From: Flaccisagitta enflata
Lineage: Eukaryota > Chaetognatha > Sagittoidea > Aphragmophora
Direction: 5' to 3'
Assembly (NCBI GenBank): GCA_965153355.1
Contig: OZ231128.1
Location: forward strand, 44,392,001-44,456,000
DNA length: 64,000 nt
The notes under the pieces were generated by a model. That model saw only the letters and a program-made list of their open reading frames with translations, ran no database searches and had not been told where the DNA came from. Below, one piece after another: positions 10,716-21,713 of this stretch (positions within the stretch are counted from its first letter, which is position 1; the number at the start of each line of letters is the position of its first letter). The translations under genes and the position numbers were made by a program.

Positions 10716-11324
10716 CTAAAATGGAGGAAAAGAAATTTGTTCATAACTTCTATAACGTAAGAAACATAAGATAGTTGTGAGCAATCCGGAGTAAACACCA
10801 TTGAAAGCTTGCAAGGCTTTCATCCTTTGTAAATTGGAGAATTCTGGCCTCCTTTTGTAAGGGCAATGTTGTTTCAACTTTCATAAGATAGAACAATGTG
10901 CATACATGTGATTGTCTGACGGGTGGACGGAGCGATAAACATATGGTGTCTAAAAAATGGTTGTAGCAACTGAAAATTGCTACCACCACCATAATTCTGA
11001 CATTGTCATTAACAAATCATTTTTAAATTAGCCCCCCGGGCGCTTTTGAAATTGGAAAAACATACTGACATTTTTCCCTCCAATTAGCACCCCCTTAGGA
11101 TTTATGAGCATTTTTTTCCTTTGTTATTTTTAAAATATCAGAAATATAGACTTAAATGTATCAAAGTAATATTATTGGCTTGTTTTATATCCAAGCCCTA
11201 AAAAAAAAGACTAAAATAAGCAAATTTTCTTTCTCTTTCATAGATCGATTGCTTCTTTATCGTCTCCCAAATCATTGTTCCAAGGAGCAAAAAGAGGGGG
11301 GGGGTGTTTATGTTTATTATTATT

Positions 11325-11463
11325 TTTTTTTCTTGCAGACATGCTATTCTGAGGGAATGTCCATCTGTTCGTCCGTAGTTCTTACTCACATTCAAGTAAG
11401 AATTGGCAAAAACCCGCAATTCTGGCCCTACCCCCACCCACCTTTGCATCAATATTGTGACTC
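11325..11463 (-). mobile_element. Degenerate hairpin element, subfamily A
   Basis: Reads, on plus, CTTGCAGACATGC for the palindrome side, GTCCATCTGTTCGTCCG in the centre, and CCCCCACCCACC then CAATATTGTGACTC at the other end. This matches the reverse complement of the A layout with the alternative 5' end seen at 19048-19257. Confidence 0.55.
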
Positions 11464-11735
11464 AGAGCAACTTTTTCTATCGTTCACCTTTGGGGTTTCT
11501 TTAATTAGTGACTCCTTCATTGACAATTCGTTCTCATTGATTTTGGTCAAAAATTTCCGCTTTAGCTGACATGAGTAATTCTCATTTAATATCAGTACAC
11601 ACTGTCCCCGTTAGCCCTATAAAGTCAGGCATCAATGTCCCCTCATCAGACCATGTTTTTAGTGTTTTATGAGGTGTTGGGACTTGAAATAGCTTGCTGG
11701 CAAATTTTTTCTCACGCGGAGATTTTTTTAATCAG

Positions 11736-11926
11736 GAAAAAAGTCAGTCTTAGACTTTTTGACATATTCAAGAAAAACAGGGCTTTTATTTTCTAATGAG
11801 GAAGTTGGGGAACTCGTAGGGCTGATTGCACCCTCGGACGAAATTGATAGGGTAAGTAAATTTTATAATTCTCTTTCATTTGGCGCCCAGCAGAATGCTC
11901 TACAGCAAATATATTTCGCGTTATGA
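11736..11926 (+). CDS. Conserved terminal exon/ORF in inverted-repeat arm, copy 1
   Basis: After an acceptor-like TTTTTTTAATCAG the frame is open for 191 nt, two bases plus 63 codons including TGA. It reads KKSVLDFLTYSRKTGLLFSN then EEVGELVGLIAPSDEIDRVS and KFYNSLSFGAQQNALQQIYF before AL-stop. The copy at 14856-15046 is exactly the same length, and most differences are synonymous or conservative (N/D, V/L, R/K, Y/F). AATAAA occurs about 70 bases downstream. The function is not recognised. The conservation suggests a multicopy gene end or a transposon-encoded product. Confidence 0.5.
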
Positions 11927-12247
11927 ATTTTTGAATATTTATTTACAAAAAATTCAAATTGAATTATTTTCCGATTTTTCATGATTTTGAAACGGATCAA
12001 TAAAAGAGTGTGTTTGAGTTTGTTTGAGCACGCAAATACATGAAAACATGTTTACAAGCATAGCTGCTCATCTCTGAGGGTGTTTTGGAGCATTTTAGCT
12101 CATTTAGCTCATTTAGCTCAGTTTTTTTTCTTGATTTTAAATGCAACAAATGAATAAATATTTTGAAACACATTTGAGCAGGCAGCTACAAGAGAGCATG
12201 TCAGCGAGCAGACCAGCATTTTAGCTCATTTAGCTCATTTAGCTTAC

Positions 12248-12417
12248 TTTTTAGTTGCAGACACGCAACTCTAAAAGAGCCTTTGTCCGTCCGTCCATCG
12301 GTCCGTTGATCCATCCCTCTGTTGGTCCATGAGCACGAGTTGAAAAATGTGAAAACACACATTTTCGCCCCTGCCCACCCGTCTGCAACTGGTATTGGCC
12401 GTGTATCCGGCCTTGTT
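12248..12417 (-). mobile_element. Hairpin element, subfamily A copy 3 (nested)
   Basis: Reverse orientation: TTTTTAGTTGCAG with the palindrome GTTGCAGACACGCAAC (12254-12269), a GTCC array, then CCCTGCCCACCCGTCTGCAA and CCGGCCTTGTT. It interrupts the left inverted-repeat arm. The homologous site in the right arm near 14520-14545 is empty. Confidence 0.85.
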
Positions 12418-12786
12418 TTCCTAACTTTTAATAGGATGAATAAATGTTTTAATTGAGCATGCAAATACAAGAAAGCATTTCAGTGAGCATAGCTGGATAC
12501 TTGGTTGAGTGATTTTGAGCATTTTTACTTATCTAGCTGATTTGGCTCAGTTCTATTTTTCTCTGATTTTCAGTGCAATCAATACATAAAATTGCTCTTA
12601 ATTTGATCTAACAAATTAAGAAATGCAGGGACTGAATATAAAAGCTTGGTGAGAAGTGACCAATGCTTACATTTTTTTTTCCTCACGGCAACAGCGACAT
12701 CTTGTATCCTAAATCTGACCTTTCAGGCCCCGAATGAACTTTTTGGATCCCTTTTTGAGCAGCAGCCTCAAAGGAGATAAAGTCTT

Positions 12787-13400
12787 GTGGAACACAGGGC
12801 AACTTTTGTTTGTCTGTTTATTTGTTTATTCATCCATCCCTTGGTCCCCCAGGCCTCCTCAGGCCTGGAATCTGCCCTCTCACGCCTAAAATATGCCAGT
12901 TCAGGCCCAAAATCTGCCCTCTCAGGCCTTGAATCTGCCCTCTCAGGCCTAGATTCTGCCCTCCCAGGCCTTGAATCTGCCCTCCCAGGCCTAGAGGCCC
13001 TCTAGAGGCTAGAGGCCCAAATCCTAGTCTCAAGGCACAAATCCTAGTCTCGAGGCCCAAATCCTAGCCTGGAGGCCTAAATCCTAGCCTCGAGGCCCAA
13101 ACCCTAGCCTCAAGGCTCAAATCCCAAGCTTGAGACTCAAATCCCAGCCTCAAGGGTCAAATCCCAACCATGAGGCTCAAATACCAGTCTCAAGGCTCAA
13201 ATCCTAGCCACGAGGCTCATATCCCAGTCTCCAGGCCCTAATTCCAGCCTTGAAGTTCAAATAAAAACAGCATAGGTCATCGGCCCCTTTGGGGCCGCTG
13301 CCCCTCTAACCACCACACCCACATACACTCATAGGGGCAACGGGTACCGCTGTCTATCTGACGCTTTTGCGACTATTTTTATTAGTCTGTCAGTCTACTT
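12787..13400 (-). mobile_element. Hairpin element, subfamily E copy 1, with ~20-bp tandem array
   Basis: Minus orientation: the 5' end near 13380 (AATAGTCGCAAAAGCGTCAG), then GGGCAGCGGCCCCAAAGGGG with CCGATGACC, then about 25 degenerate units of GGCCT(C)AAATCC type down to about 12840. The 3' hairpin end is not found, so it is truncated or merged with the neighbour. Confidence 0.6.
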
Positions 13401-13870
13401 GTCAGTCTTTTTGTTAGTCTGTCAGTCTGTCCATCCCCCCCCCCCTTGGTCAAGACTCTTAGGCCTCAAATCAGGACTCTGTTGTCAAATCAAGCCTCTT
13501 ATGCCTCAAATCAGGCCCCTCAGACCTCCAATCGGGCCTTTCAGGCCTCTAATTAGGCCTCTCAGGCCTCTAACCAGCTAAGCTATTTCAGGCTTCAAAG
13601 CAGTTCTTTATAGCCTTTCAGGCCTCTATTCAGTCCTCTTAGGCCTCAAGTAGACCTTTCAAGCTTCAAATCAGCTCTCTCAAGCATGAAACTGGCCCTC
13701 TTACGCCTCACATCAGCCTTCACAGACCTTGAATCAGCCTCCTTAGGCATCTAATCCACCCCTTCAGGCCTCAAATCAACCCTCACAGGCTTCAAATCAG
13801 CCTACAAACAGGCTCTACAAACAGCCTTAATCCTTCAGGCTCTTTAGGCCCTCAATCAGCCATCTGCAGC
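13400..13870 (+). repeat. Degenerate array of CAGGCCTCAAATCAG-type units
   Basis: About 20 units in the orientation opposite to 12840-13260, so the two arrays face each other across the E terminus. Confidence 0.75.
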
Positions 13871-13916
13871 ATTTTTGATTAGGGATCCTAGAAGCTTGAA
13901 AACTTTTCAAGTGGGA

Positions 13917-14045
13917 GACTGGGCCACAATTACAATGCTATTTCAGAAATAATTAGAAAAAATTGAAGATCTTCAATTTTTTGGGCCACAATTACAATGC
14001 TATTTGAGGAATAATTAGAAAAAATTGAAGATCTTCAATGTTTTT
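13917..14045. repeat. Tandem duplication, ~63-bp unit
   Basis: GGGCCACAATTACAATGCTA recurs at about 13920 and 13983, each followed by the same AATAATTAGAAAAAATTGAA segment. Confidence 0.85.
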
Positions 14046-14239
14046 CAATTTTGACATTGAATGTTTTCACCCTTTTGCCTCTCATTTCTAAACAATTTTA
14101 GCTACAAACGCTAAATTGCACTTGTAATTTTTTTGATGTAGATTAATTTTTTTTAAAAGTTTACTAGCTATTCTTTAAGCTGACCCTAAGCATTGTTTTA
14201 GAACTACAACCACCCATTCATTCTTAAACGCTAATATGT

Positions 14240-15185
14240 CATACCAGTAATGGCGGCTGTCGCCATGAGGGAAAAAGTTGTAAGCATTGGTTACTTTTCA
14301 CCAAGCTTTTATATTCAGTCCCTGCATTTTTTAATTTGTTAGATCATATTAAGAGCAATTTTATGTGTTGATTGCACTGAAAATCAAAGAAAAATAGAAC
14401 TGAGCCAAATGAGCTAGATGAGCAAAAATACTCAACATCACTCAACCAGATATCCAGCTATGCTCACTGAAATGCTTTCTGGTATTTGCATGCTTAATTA
14501 AAACATTTAATCATCCTACTAAAAGTTAAAAAAAAATCAACTAAATGAGCTAAATGCTAAAATGCTGGTCTACTCACTGATATGCTTTCTTGTAACTGCT
14601 TGCTTAAACGTGTTTCAAAATATTTATTCATTTGTTGCATTTAAAATCAAGAAAAAAAAACTGAGCTAAATGAGCTAAATGAGCTAAAATGCTCCAAAAC
14701 ACCCTCATAGATGAGCAGCTATGCTCGTTAACATGTTATCATGTATTTGCATGCTCAAAAAAACTCAAATACACTCCTTTATTGGTTCTATTCAAAATCA
14801 TGAAAAATTGAAAGAAAATTCAATTTGAATTTTTCGTAAATAAATCTTTAAAAATTCATAATGCAAAAAATATTTGCTGTAGAGCATTCTGCTTGGCACC
14901 AAATGAAAGAGAATTCTTAAATTTACTTACCTTATCAATTTCATCCGAGGGTGCAATCAGCCCTAAGAGTTCCCCAACTTCCTCATCAGAAAATAAAAGC
15001 CCTGTTTCTCTTAAATATGTCAAATGGTCAAAGACTGACTTTTTTCCTGATTAGAAAAATCTCCGCATGAGAAAAAAATTGCCGGAATGCTATTTCAAGT
15101 CCCAACACATCATAAAACACTAAAAACATGGCCTGATGAGGGGACATTGATCCCTGACTTTAAAGGGCTAACGGGGACAGTGTGA
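14240..15185. repeat. Right arm of the long inverted repeat
   Basis: Reverse-complement homologue of 11590-12780, lacking the nested A element. It ends with AAAGGGCTAACGGGGACAG. Confidence 0.85.
14856..15046 (-). CDS. Conserved terminal exon/ORF in inverted-repeat arm, copy 2
   Basis: Minus frame after GATTTTTCTAATCAG: KKSVFDHLTYLRETGLLFSD then EEVGELLGLIAPSDEIDKVS and KFKNSLSFGAKQNALQQIFF before AL-stop. It is 191 nt, colinear with copy 1. The upstream CTAAT then AG resembles a branch point plus acceptor. The product is unknown. Confidence 0.5.
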
Positions 15186-15880
15186 GTAATGATGGCTATC
15201 GCTGTGAGCTTACAAGTCGTAAGCACAGGTCATTTTTCATCAAGCTTTTGCCTAAAACATATGTTTAAATATTCATTCATTTATCTTATTTGAAATCAGA
15301 GAAAAAAGACTGAGCTAAATGAGCAAAAGAAGCTAGAATGCTCAAAAACACTCTCACAGATGAGCAGCTATATTCATAAACATGTTTTCTTGTATTTGCA
15401 TGCCCAAACAAACATAAATACACTCTTTTATTGATCCTACATGAAATCATGAAAAAAAAAGAATTCAATTGAAACTTTTCGTAAAAAAAATCTTTAAAAA
15501 TTCATGACTGAAAAAATATTTGTTGTAGAGCATTCTGCTTGGCCCCAAATGAAAGAGAATTATCAAACTTACTCACCCAATCAATTTTGTTTGAGGGACC
15601 AATCAGCCGGAAGAGATTCCCAACTTTCCCATATATACACGGCAGCACGGCAGCACGGCAGCATTAGTCGCGGATGGGTGGGCAGGAGCGGAAAACCTCA
15701 GTTAATGACTTGGTGACAGACTTTGTGACGGACAGACGGACGAACGGACAGACCAACCTACGGACCGACGGACCAAAAAGTGGCTTATAGAGTCGCGTGT
15801 CCGCAACTAAAAACCATGTTTCTCTTGAATATGTCAAAAGCAAAGACTGACTTCGACTTTTTTCCGGATTAGTACATCAC
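15186..15880. repeat. Third, direct-repeat copy of the same arm, interrupted
   Basis: Repeats the order of the right arm (AGTAATGATGGCTATCGCTG, ACTGAGCTAAATGAGC, TGTAGAGCATTCTGCTTGG) in the same orientation. It contains a third, decayed copy of the conserved frame (stop at 15502-15504) which is cut by a hairpin element at 15632-15814. Confidence 0.8.
15632..15814 (+). mobile_element. Hairpin element, A/B hybrid (nested)
   Basis: Begins ATACACGGCAGCACGGCAGC then TTAGTCGCGGATGGGTGGGC, has a central GGACGGAC array, and ends TTATAGAG, GTCGCGTGTCCGCAAC (15792-15807) and TAAAAA. The palindrome has a B-type left arm and an A-type right arm. The following 15881-16068 shows nothing. Confidence 0.75.
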
Positions 15881-16068
15881 TCTGTCTCTTTGACAGACAC
15901 CGCATACCTCATTGCTGCCACAGCAGTTTTGGTTGGAGTTGCTTCTAGCGAATCTGCCCTATCTTTTGGCAACGACAATCGGACATAAATAACGCGATGA
16001 TTACGTCTTTTGTGCCTTTGGAAATAATCATTTATTAGTGACGCAGTGTGCTAAAGTCGTCGTTGACT

Positions 16069-16330
16069 GGTGGGCAGTAGGTTGGACGAAAATCCGCGAT
16101 CTCGGAAATCGGTCTAGCTTATATAAGTGATACGTTCAGGGACATGTACAGGGAAATTTTATCAAGTTTTAGGGCCACAGAGTAAGAAGAAATGTGGTCG
16201 GCCCCCCCCCCCCTTCTTCTCCAGCACACTTTTTTCTCGGTGTATTTTCTTTAGTTCAAATTGAGTAATTGCCAGCAAAACGGCCAAATTCACTTTTCAA
16301 TGACTTCCCCCTTGTAGAGCAGTAGCAGGG
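16069..16330. repeat. Left arm of a second large inverted repeat
   Basis: TAGGTTGGACGAAAATCCGC, GATCTCGGAAAT, CTAGCTTATAT, then AGGGCCACAGAGTAAG and a C12 run. It pairs with the reverse complement of 19890-20043 in the same order. Confidence 0.75.
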
Positions 16331-16466
16331 ATGCAGGAACAAAGATCAAGAGGATCCCAAGGGCATTTGGGCAGGGGTAGTATAGCCCAAAAGACTCGAA
16401 ATAACAAAAAAGTGCTTAGAATTGACTTTTTTCTTCTGTGGTTCTAAAGTGCAGGCATGCCTTTTT

Positions 16467-16490
16467 AAGTCCCAGACACGCAACTCTATA
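16467..16490 (-). mobile_element. Hairpin-element 3' remnant (subfamily A)
   Basis: CCCAGACACGCAACTCTATA matches the palindrome end of subfamily A. The rest is displaced by the MITE that begins at 16491. Confidence 0.4.
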
Positions 16491-17465
16491 ACAATGGCAA
16501 AAAAAAAAACCGGACAAATTTTGAGAGAGCAAAAACATATGAAGATGTTGACCAATTTGCATAAAATTTACAGTGAATGATAACCATGATTTGGACTATG
16601 TGTGGTTCAAATTTCATTAAAATCTGCTGAATACTTCAGCAGTAATCACGTTTTTACTGAAGTCACCTCTTTTTTTGACTGCCAGAGATGACATTTATCC
16701 TTCATCAAAATAATTCCATTTTCAGTAAAATTGACATTGTGCAAAAAGTATTGGGAGTTTTGTTATGATTTTTTAACTGTAGTCTGATGGTGTTATTTAC
16801 TAATACTAGGCAAAATTTGCTTCTACTCAGATAAAGTCTAGTGGGGTAGATATTGGTTGATTGTAAGCTTGCTCAGGATAAAAAATATTTAGCCACCTGT
16901 AAAAATATTTTTGCAATTTGGGGGTCTAAAAATGCTTCAATCTTTACCAAAATTTTACTGGAGATGAACCATATGTACAAAAGTTACCAGTTAAAAAATT
17001 ATGATAATTGGTTAAAAACTACGGCTATAGCATCGATTTATATTTTGGATTTCATCTTCATTTACTTCATTCTTAAAACTGTAAAAAAAAGTTTAGGAAA
17101 ACTTGCTGTTTCTGCTAAAATAATTGGAGTTTTGTAATAAAATTTTTACCACAGCCTGCTAACGATGTGGTCTACTTCCACTTCAAATTTCATCAAAATC
17201 GGACTAGATTTAGTATGGTTTTTTAAAGTTTGTTTATTCTCTTTTTGTAAATTCTTATGTGTGCAGATTGAATTTCTGATCATCTGACAAGCACTTTTAA
17301 AAAATCTATAATTCTCAAACTATTTGGAGCAGGTCATTGATTTTTTTAGTGATGCTTAATGATACTAAAAGGTAACTTCAGTAAAAATTTCAGCACACTG
17401 GGTGAATTTTCAAAGGATTTATGAGCAAAAGAGGTAACTGTCCGTTTTTTTTTTTTTGCCATTGT
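16491..17465. mobile_element. TA-flanked MITE-like element, 975 bp
   Basis: Terminal inverted repeats ACAATGGCAAAAAAAAAAA (left) and its complement ending TTTTTGCCATTGT (right) are bracketed by TA at 16489-16490 and 17466-17467. The TIRs stay similar inward for about 40 bases. The interior is AT-rich. A 94-codon plus frame at 16853-17137 is not convincing as a protein. TA duplication and an A-run in the TIR suggest the Tc1/mariner group. Confidence 0.7.
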
Positions 17466-17484
17466 TACCAAGCCCTGTCGGCAA

Positions 17485-17668
<184 letters not shown>

Positions 17669-18419
17669 ACAGGCACATACATACAGGCACATACATACAG
17701 GCACACACATACAGACAAAAACGAAAAAAGCAAGTACTATCTAGAACATAAGTTTGTTGGCAAGCATTATGGGCCATATTTCTGCTTAAAACAAGAAATT
17801 CATAAAAAAATTGGTGAGATTCTGAAACTACATCGAATTTCTTAGCTAATGCCACCAACCGCGTTCTTTTATCTCAATTTGTTTAAAAATAACAAGTAAT
17901 ACAAGATTACTACTCCAAATTCAAAATGGCAGAAAAATTATATTTTATTTTTTGTCAGTTACCGCAGTTGACAAAACAATATTTTTCAGCTATTTAAGGA
18001 AATTTTTGTGGCTTACATGATGCCAAAAGGTAGTCATGTTATATCTTTACGCCCTCGTAAGCCGATGTCTTGTTAGATAGTTTTTTTGAGACAACTACAG
18101 GGAAGGGAGCACACACCATTGAGCATGAGCTTTAAAAAATATGCTTTCAAGTTATGAGAGGAGATTCTGTCGATCTACTTCAAAATGCATATCAATGCAA
18201 TTGATAAAATGTTATGATGTTCACAAAACTCAAAGAAAATATAACATATGGCTCATTGATGTTTTCTTAATGATCTAATGTATTTCTAACCTGATTATAA
18301 TTTTGCCGACAAACTTATGTTCTAGATAGTAGCTTTATGATTGAGAGGCTTGCATTACATTTTATAAAATTTCCTACTTAATTTCAGAATTGGTTATGAT
18401 GTCAACAGTGAAACAGTTA

Positions 18420-18572
18420 ACAAGGCCGGATACACGGCTACACCAGTTGTGTGCGGGTGGGCAGGGGCCATATTTGAGCTCACCAGAGCATTTGGGCAAA
18501 GAATTAAGTGTGACAAACCGATCAACCGATGGACAAAGCGGGGTGTAGAGTCGTGTAGCACGCGACTAAAAA
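18420..18572 (+). mobile_element. Hairpin element, subfamily B copy 2
   Basis: Starts ACAAGGCCGGATACACGG with AGTTGTGTGCGGGTGGGCAG and ends GGTGTAGAG, GTCGTGTAGCACGCGAC (18550-18566) and TAAAAA. It is the shortest complete copy, with hardly any central array. Confidence 0.85.
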
Positions 18573-18934
18573 GATTTCAGTAAATGGTATGAATAACATG
18601 AAGTGACCAATAAGAGTTGACGTGATAATTGTTTGGACGAACCATAAAAGTCACTTATTATTTGGGTCGTCAACCGTATGTTCTATACATTCGAACGGTT
18701 TCTTCTCTCATCCTGTATCAATTTCCTAGCTTTGCCTGCATGTGATTCCAAGACCCGCTATGTCAGTTGGTGTGGCCGTCCATCGGTCAGTGACACTTTG
18801 CTTTTTCAGCGTTTATGAGCGGTTTTTGAATTACTGCTACTTCCAAAATGCTTAGTTAGCCATTTTTTTCAAAGCCCCTGCCTACCTGCATGCGACTTTG
18901 GTAGATGGTATCTGTTTATTCTTCTTTCTCCTTT

Positions 18935-19035
18935 TTAGTCAGTCAGTCTGTCCCATAACATTTTTGAAATGCGGGCTGTTTTTTTGCATTACTGCTCCTG
19001 CCCAACCGTCCGCAACTGGATTGCTGTGTATCCTC
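18935..19035 (-). mobile_element. Hairpin element fragment, subfamily A
   Basis: CTGCCCAACCGTCCGCAACT and GTGTATCC correspond to the 5' portion in reverse. The palindrome side is reduced to TTTTAGTCAGTCAGTCTG. Confidence 0.6.
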
Positions 19036-19047
19036 TTCTTCCTCCTC

Positions 19048-19257
19048 TTTTTAGTTGCGGACACGCAACTTAAAAAAATGCTTTGTCTGTCTGTCTGTTG
19101 GTCCATCGGTCCATCGGTCTGTATTGATTGAGTCGAAAACAGGAAAAGGAGCGTTTTGGATACTTTTTGTTTATGTTTGGGGGGGTTGATGTGTAGATGG
19201 GGGTTAAAAGCCCCTACCCACCCGTCCGCAACAATATTGTGACCCCACATCACTTGT
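19048..19257 (-). mobile_element. Hairpin element, subfamily A with alternative 5' end
   Basis: The palindrome GTTGCGGACACGCAAC at 19054-19069 is preceded by TTTTTA in plus orientation, then GTCTGTCTGTTGG. The 5' side carries CCCACCCGTCCGCAACAATA and ends TGTGACCCCACATCACTTGT. The same alternative end is found at 49494. Confidence 0.75.
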
Positions 19258-19456
19258 TCTCATTCTTACTTCTTCTTACCGGTGACATGCAAGATTTGAG
19301 CTAGCTTGTAAAAAAAAAAATCTTCAAAGGTGCCCAAAAAAGTTATTTCTTAGAAAATTGCATGGAGAATTCATTTTTTGGGGTTTCGAGGCACTACGAG
19401 GGGCTCTTATAAACGCATCCCAACACTTGCTGACAGAACAAGAGAGACATAACAGA

Positions 19457-19675
19457 ACAAGGCTGGATACATGGCCACCAAAGTTGCGAGTGGGTGGGCA
19501 GGGGCCATATTTGGAGTCACTAAACCATTTGGGCAGGAGCAGTGAGGTCAAAGAAATAAAATCATAAAAAAAAGTAAAATTTGACCAACCGACAGACCGA
19601 CCAACCAACCGACCGACCAAAAGACTGACCAACAGATGGACAAAGCGGGTTGTAGAGTTGCGTGCATGCGACTAA
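19457..19675 (+). mobile_element. Hairpin element, subfamily B copy 3
   Basis: Starts ACAAGGCTGGATACATGG with AGTTGCGAGTGGGTGGGC, has a central GACCAACC array, and ends GTTGTAGAG with the palindrome GTTGCGTGCATGCGAC at 19657-19672. The terminal TAAAGAAA is slightly mutated. Confidence 0.8.
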
Positions 19676-19889
19676 AGAAAGAATATTGTTCATGTTGAAC
19701 ATTTTTCATCCAGTTTTTTAGCTTATTGGCCCTATTTGGGGCTGCTAGGGGTCTTTATCCCCCAATATTCCAACACCTTATCCCCACCCTGGCACGTGTT
19801 TGTCCCACGAGGAGATGGCAGGAAAAAGTGTATAAGACCCTACTACTTAACTACTATTAGAAATTGAGATAATTCACATGGAGGAAGAT

Positions 19890-20043
19890 GGGCCTAAGAG
19901 GAAAGGGGGGGGGGTGGCACGACCACAATTTTTTTCACTCTATGGTCCTAACACTTGATAGGAGCTCTTAGTAAGTGACTCTGAACTCATCACTGATATA
20001 AGCTAGACAGATTTCCGAGATCGTGGATCTTCGTCCAACCTAG
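19890..20043. repeat. Right arm of the second large inverted repeat
   Basis: Reverse complement of 16069-16330. Together with the nested insertions it defines a ~4-kb unit. The stretch 20044-20470 shows no clear feature. Confidence 0.75.
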
Positions 20044-20471
20044 TGGGCAGGGGTATCCAACCCCCATCAAAAGCAGAGGGGGGGGGGAACAAAATCAAAA
20101 GCCGCCCAATTATATACACCCCTGTCGGTTCGTGCTCACTGACCAAACACACTTGTTACAAAAATAGGTTTTACTCATTGGCCTACCTTTCTACTTTTCT
20201 ATTTCTCACTTTCTTGCTCGATGGATTCTTACTGAATATTCTCGTTGTCAAAAATGTTTCTATTGATTGGAGATGGCGCGGAAGCGGAGATTTGAAGTGC
20301 GGCTTTACGAGAACCTTTGTTGATCAATGTTGATGGCCGTTTTGATGGTTCCTGATTTAAGATGATATTTGTTAAGGTACATGTCGTATGCGTGTATATG
20401 TTCGCCTCTCTTCTGCGTCATTAATAAGCTAAATGTACTTTCAGGAATGTACATCAAATTTCTCTCCATAT

Positions 20472-20472
<1 letters not shown>

Positions 20473-20566
<94 letters not shown>
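20473..20566. repeat. (TC)n microsatellite
   Basis: About 94 bases of pure CT. 20567-20861 is AT-rich, likely the 3' flank of the Rep reading frame. Confidence 0.97.
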
Positions 20567-20569
<3 letters not shown>

Positions 20570-20861
20570 CATCCGTATTTTAAACCTGTATAAATTTTTT
20601 CCCTCTGATGAACGCAGTTGTATTTTCATTTTCGCTGCTTCTTGCTGCGGCGACATGTGGTTGACGCATTCTTGCTCACCAAAAAAAAAATGAATAAAGA
20701 AATAAAAGAAAAGTATTGTGAGGGTTACATTAATAAAGAAAAATTGCTTCGCTATAATCGGAAATCGAGAATGTATGCAAAAAGAAAAGATTCATTCTCG
20801 AATCATTTTTGTCCTCTGAAGTTTAAAACGACGAGCGTAGAGAAGTGAATAAGAGAATATT

Positions 20862-21713
20862 CTAATGCTGCATTCTTTTAATTATCGACAACCGCTTCAG
20901 ACCCGATTGTAATGACATCGTCGGGGAAGTGTGTAGATCCACCAAATCCTTTTCAGTTTCGAGGATTACAGTTTTGAAGAGACCCGTACTCGCTTCATTT
21001 TCTTGTTGCGGTAGATTGTCTGGGTCGATATGAGAGTAATCAGGATGATCTTCAACACCCTCTGCTTCGCATTCATCTTTGTCTTGTTCATTTTGTGGAT
21101 CCATTTCATCGCCTATAGTGTTAATCAGCTCTTGAGCTCTTTCTAATCCCTCTTCCACTGACTCGAGAAATGGCATGATCTTGCTTTTAACTCCACAAAT
21201 GTTTGCGTTGGAAAATGTGACTTGGCAGACTTCCATATCCTCTCTTTTTCTTTCCAAATTTGAGTTCTTGCAGTTGCAATGAGGATGGTATAACTGCAGC
21301 TCAGAGAAGAGGTATTCATGAGGATTTTTTTCACGATTGAATTTGCAGTAACGTAGTACTTGAAGGGATCTGCACCTCATGTATGGGTGTTCTCCTGGTT
21401 TCACATCTGTAATTTCAATGAATTTTGGCAACTCCAGAACTTCGTCCAAGTCATCATATTCTCTAGTGATGATATGATTGTTGTAGATTGGCGATCCATT
21501 CTTGTGGAAAGTCTTCGCTACTTTTTTGGGTGAGAAATCAAAGTCTTCATCAATTTTTCCAACTGACTGGTAACGTTTGACAAATTGCGCATAGCTTAAG
21601 TCCTTGATGTGTGGTTGTTTGGAGCAATTCCGTCTCAGGTACTTTTCATATATACTTTCCTGTTCGACCTTCCACCTCGACAATCTTGTCACATTTGTGA
21701 ACTTCTTTTTCAT
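20862..21713 (-). CDS. Helentron Rep C-terminal part, in the shifted frame
   Basis: This frame continues Rep after the frameshift: YEKYLRRN, then FVKRYQ, FIEITDVKPGEHPYMRCRS, EYLFSELQLYHPH and ESVEEGLERAQELINTIGDE, which is the conserved region joining Rep to the helicase in Helitrons. Meaningful homology starts near 21655; the ATG at 21713 reads an out-of-frame overlap. The acidic tail (DEMDPQNEQDKDE...) and HPDYSHIDPDN lead to a stop at 20862, where a helicase would normally begin. No helicase follows directly. The Hel-EN piece 14 kb downstream starts at about this domain boundary. Confidence 0.85.
   Translation of the reverse strand: MKKKFTNVTRLSRWKVEQESIYEKYLRRNCSKQPHIKDLSYAQFVKRYQSVGKIDEDFDFSPKKVAKTFHKNGSPIYNNHIITREYDDLDEVLELPKFIEITDVKPGEHPYMRCRSLQVLRYCKFNREKNPHEYLFSELQLYHPHCNCKNSNLERKREDMEVCQVTFSNANICGVKSKIMPFLESVEEGLERAQELINTIGDEMDPQNEQDKDECEAEGVEDHPDYSHIDPDNLPQQENEASTGLFKTVILETEKDLVDLHTSPTMSLQSGLKRLSIIKRMQH

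Larger units (their letters stand above)
11590..12780. repeat. Left arm of a long inverted repeat
   Basis: This arm is the diverged reverse complement of 14240-15185, recognisable from CTGTCCCCGTTAGCCCT at its outer end to GTGACCAATGCTTAC at its inner end. It carries repeats of TTTAGCTCA and contains a hairpin element at 12248-12417 that is absent from the other arm. Confidence 0.85.

Noticed and set aside
16853-17137. 94-codon frame inside the TA-flanked element
   Set aside because: AT-rich, Lys/Ile/Asn-heavy composition, no transposase motif (no DDE pattern).
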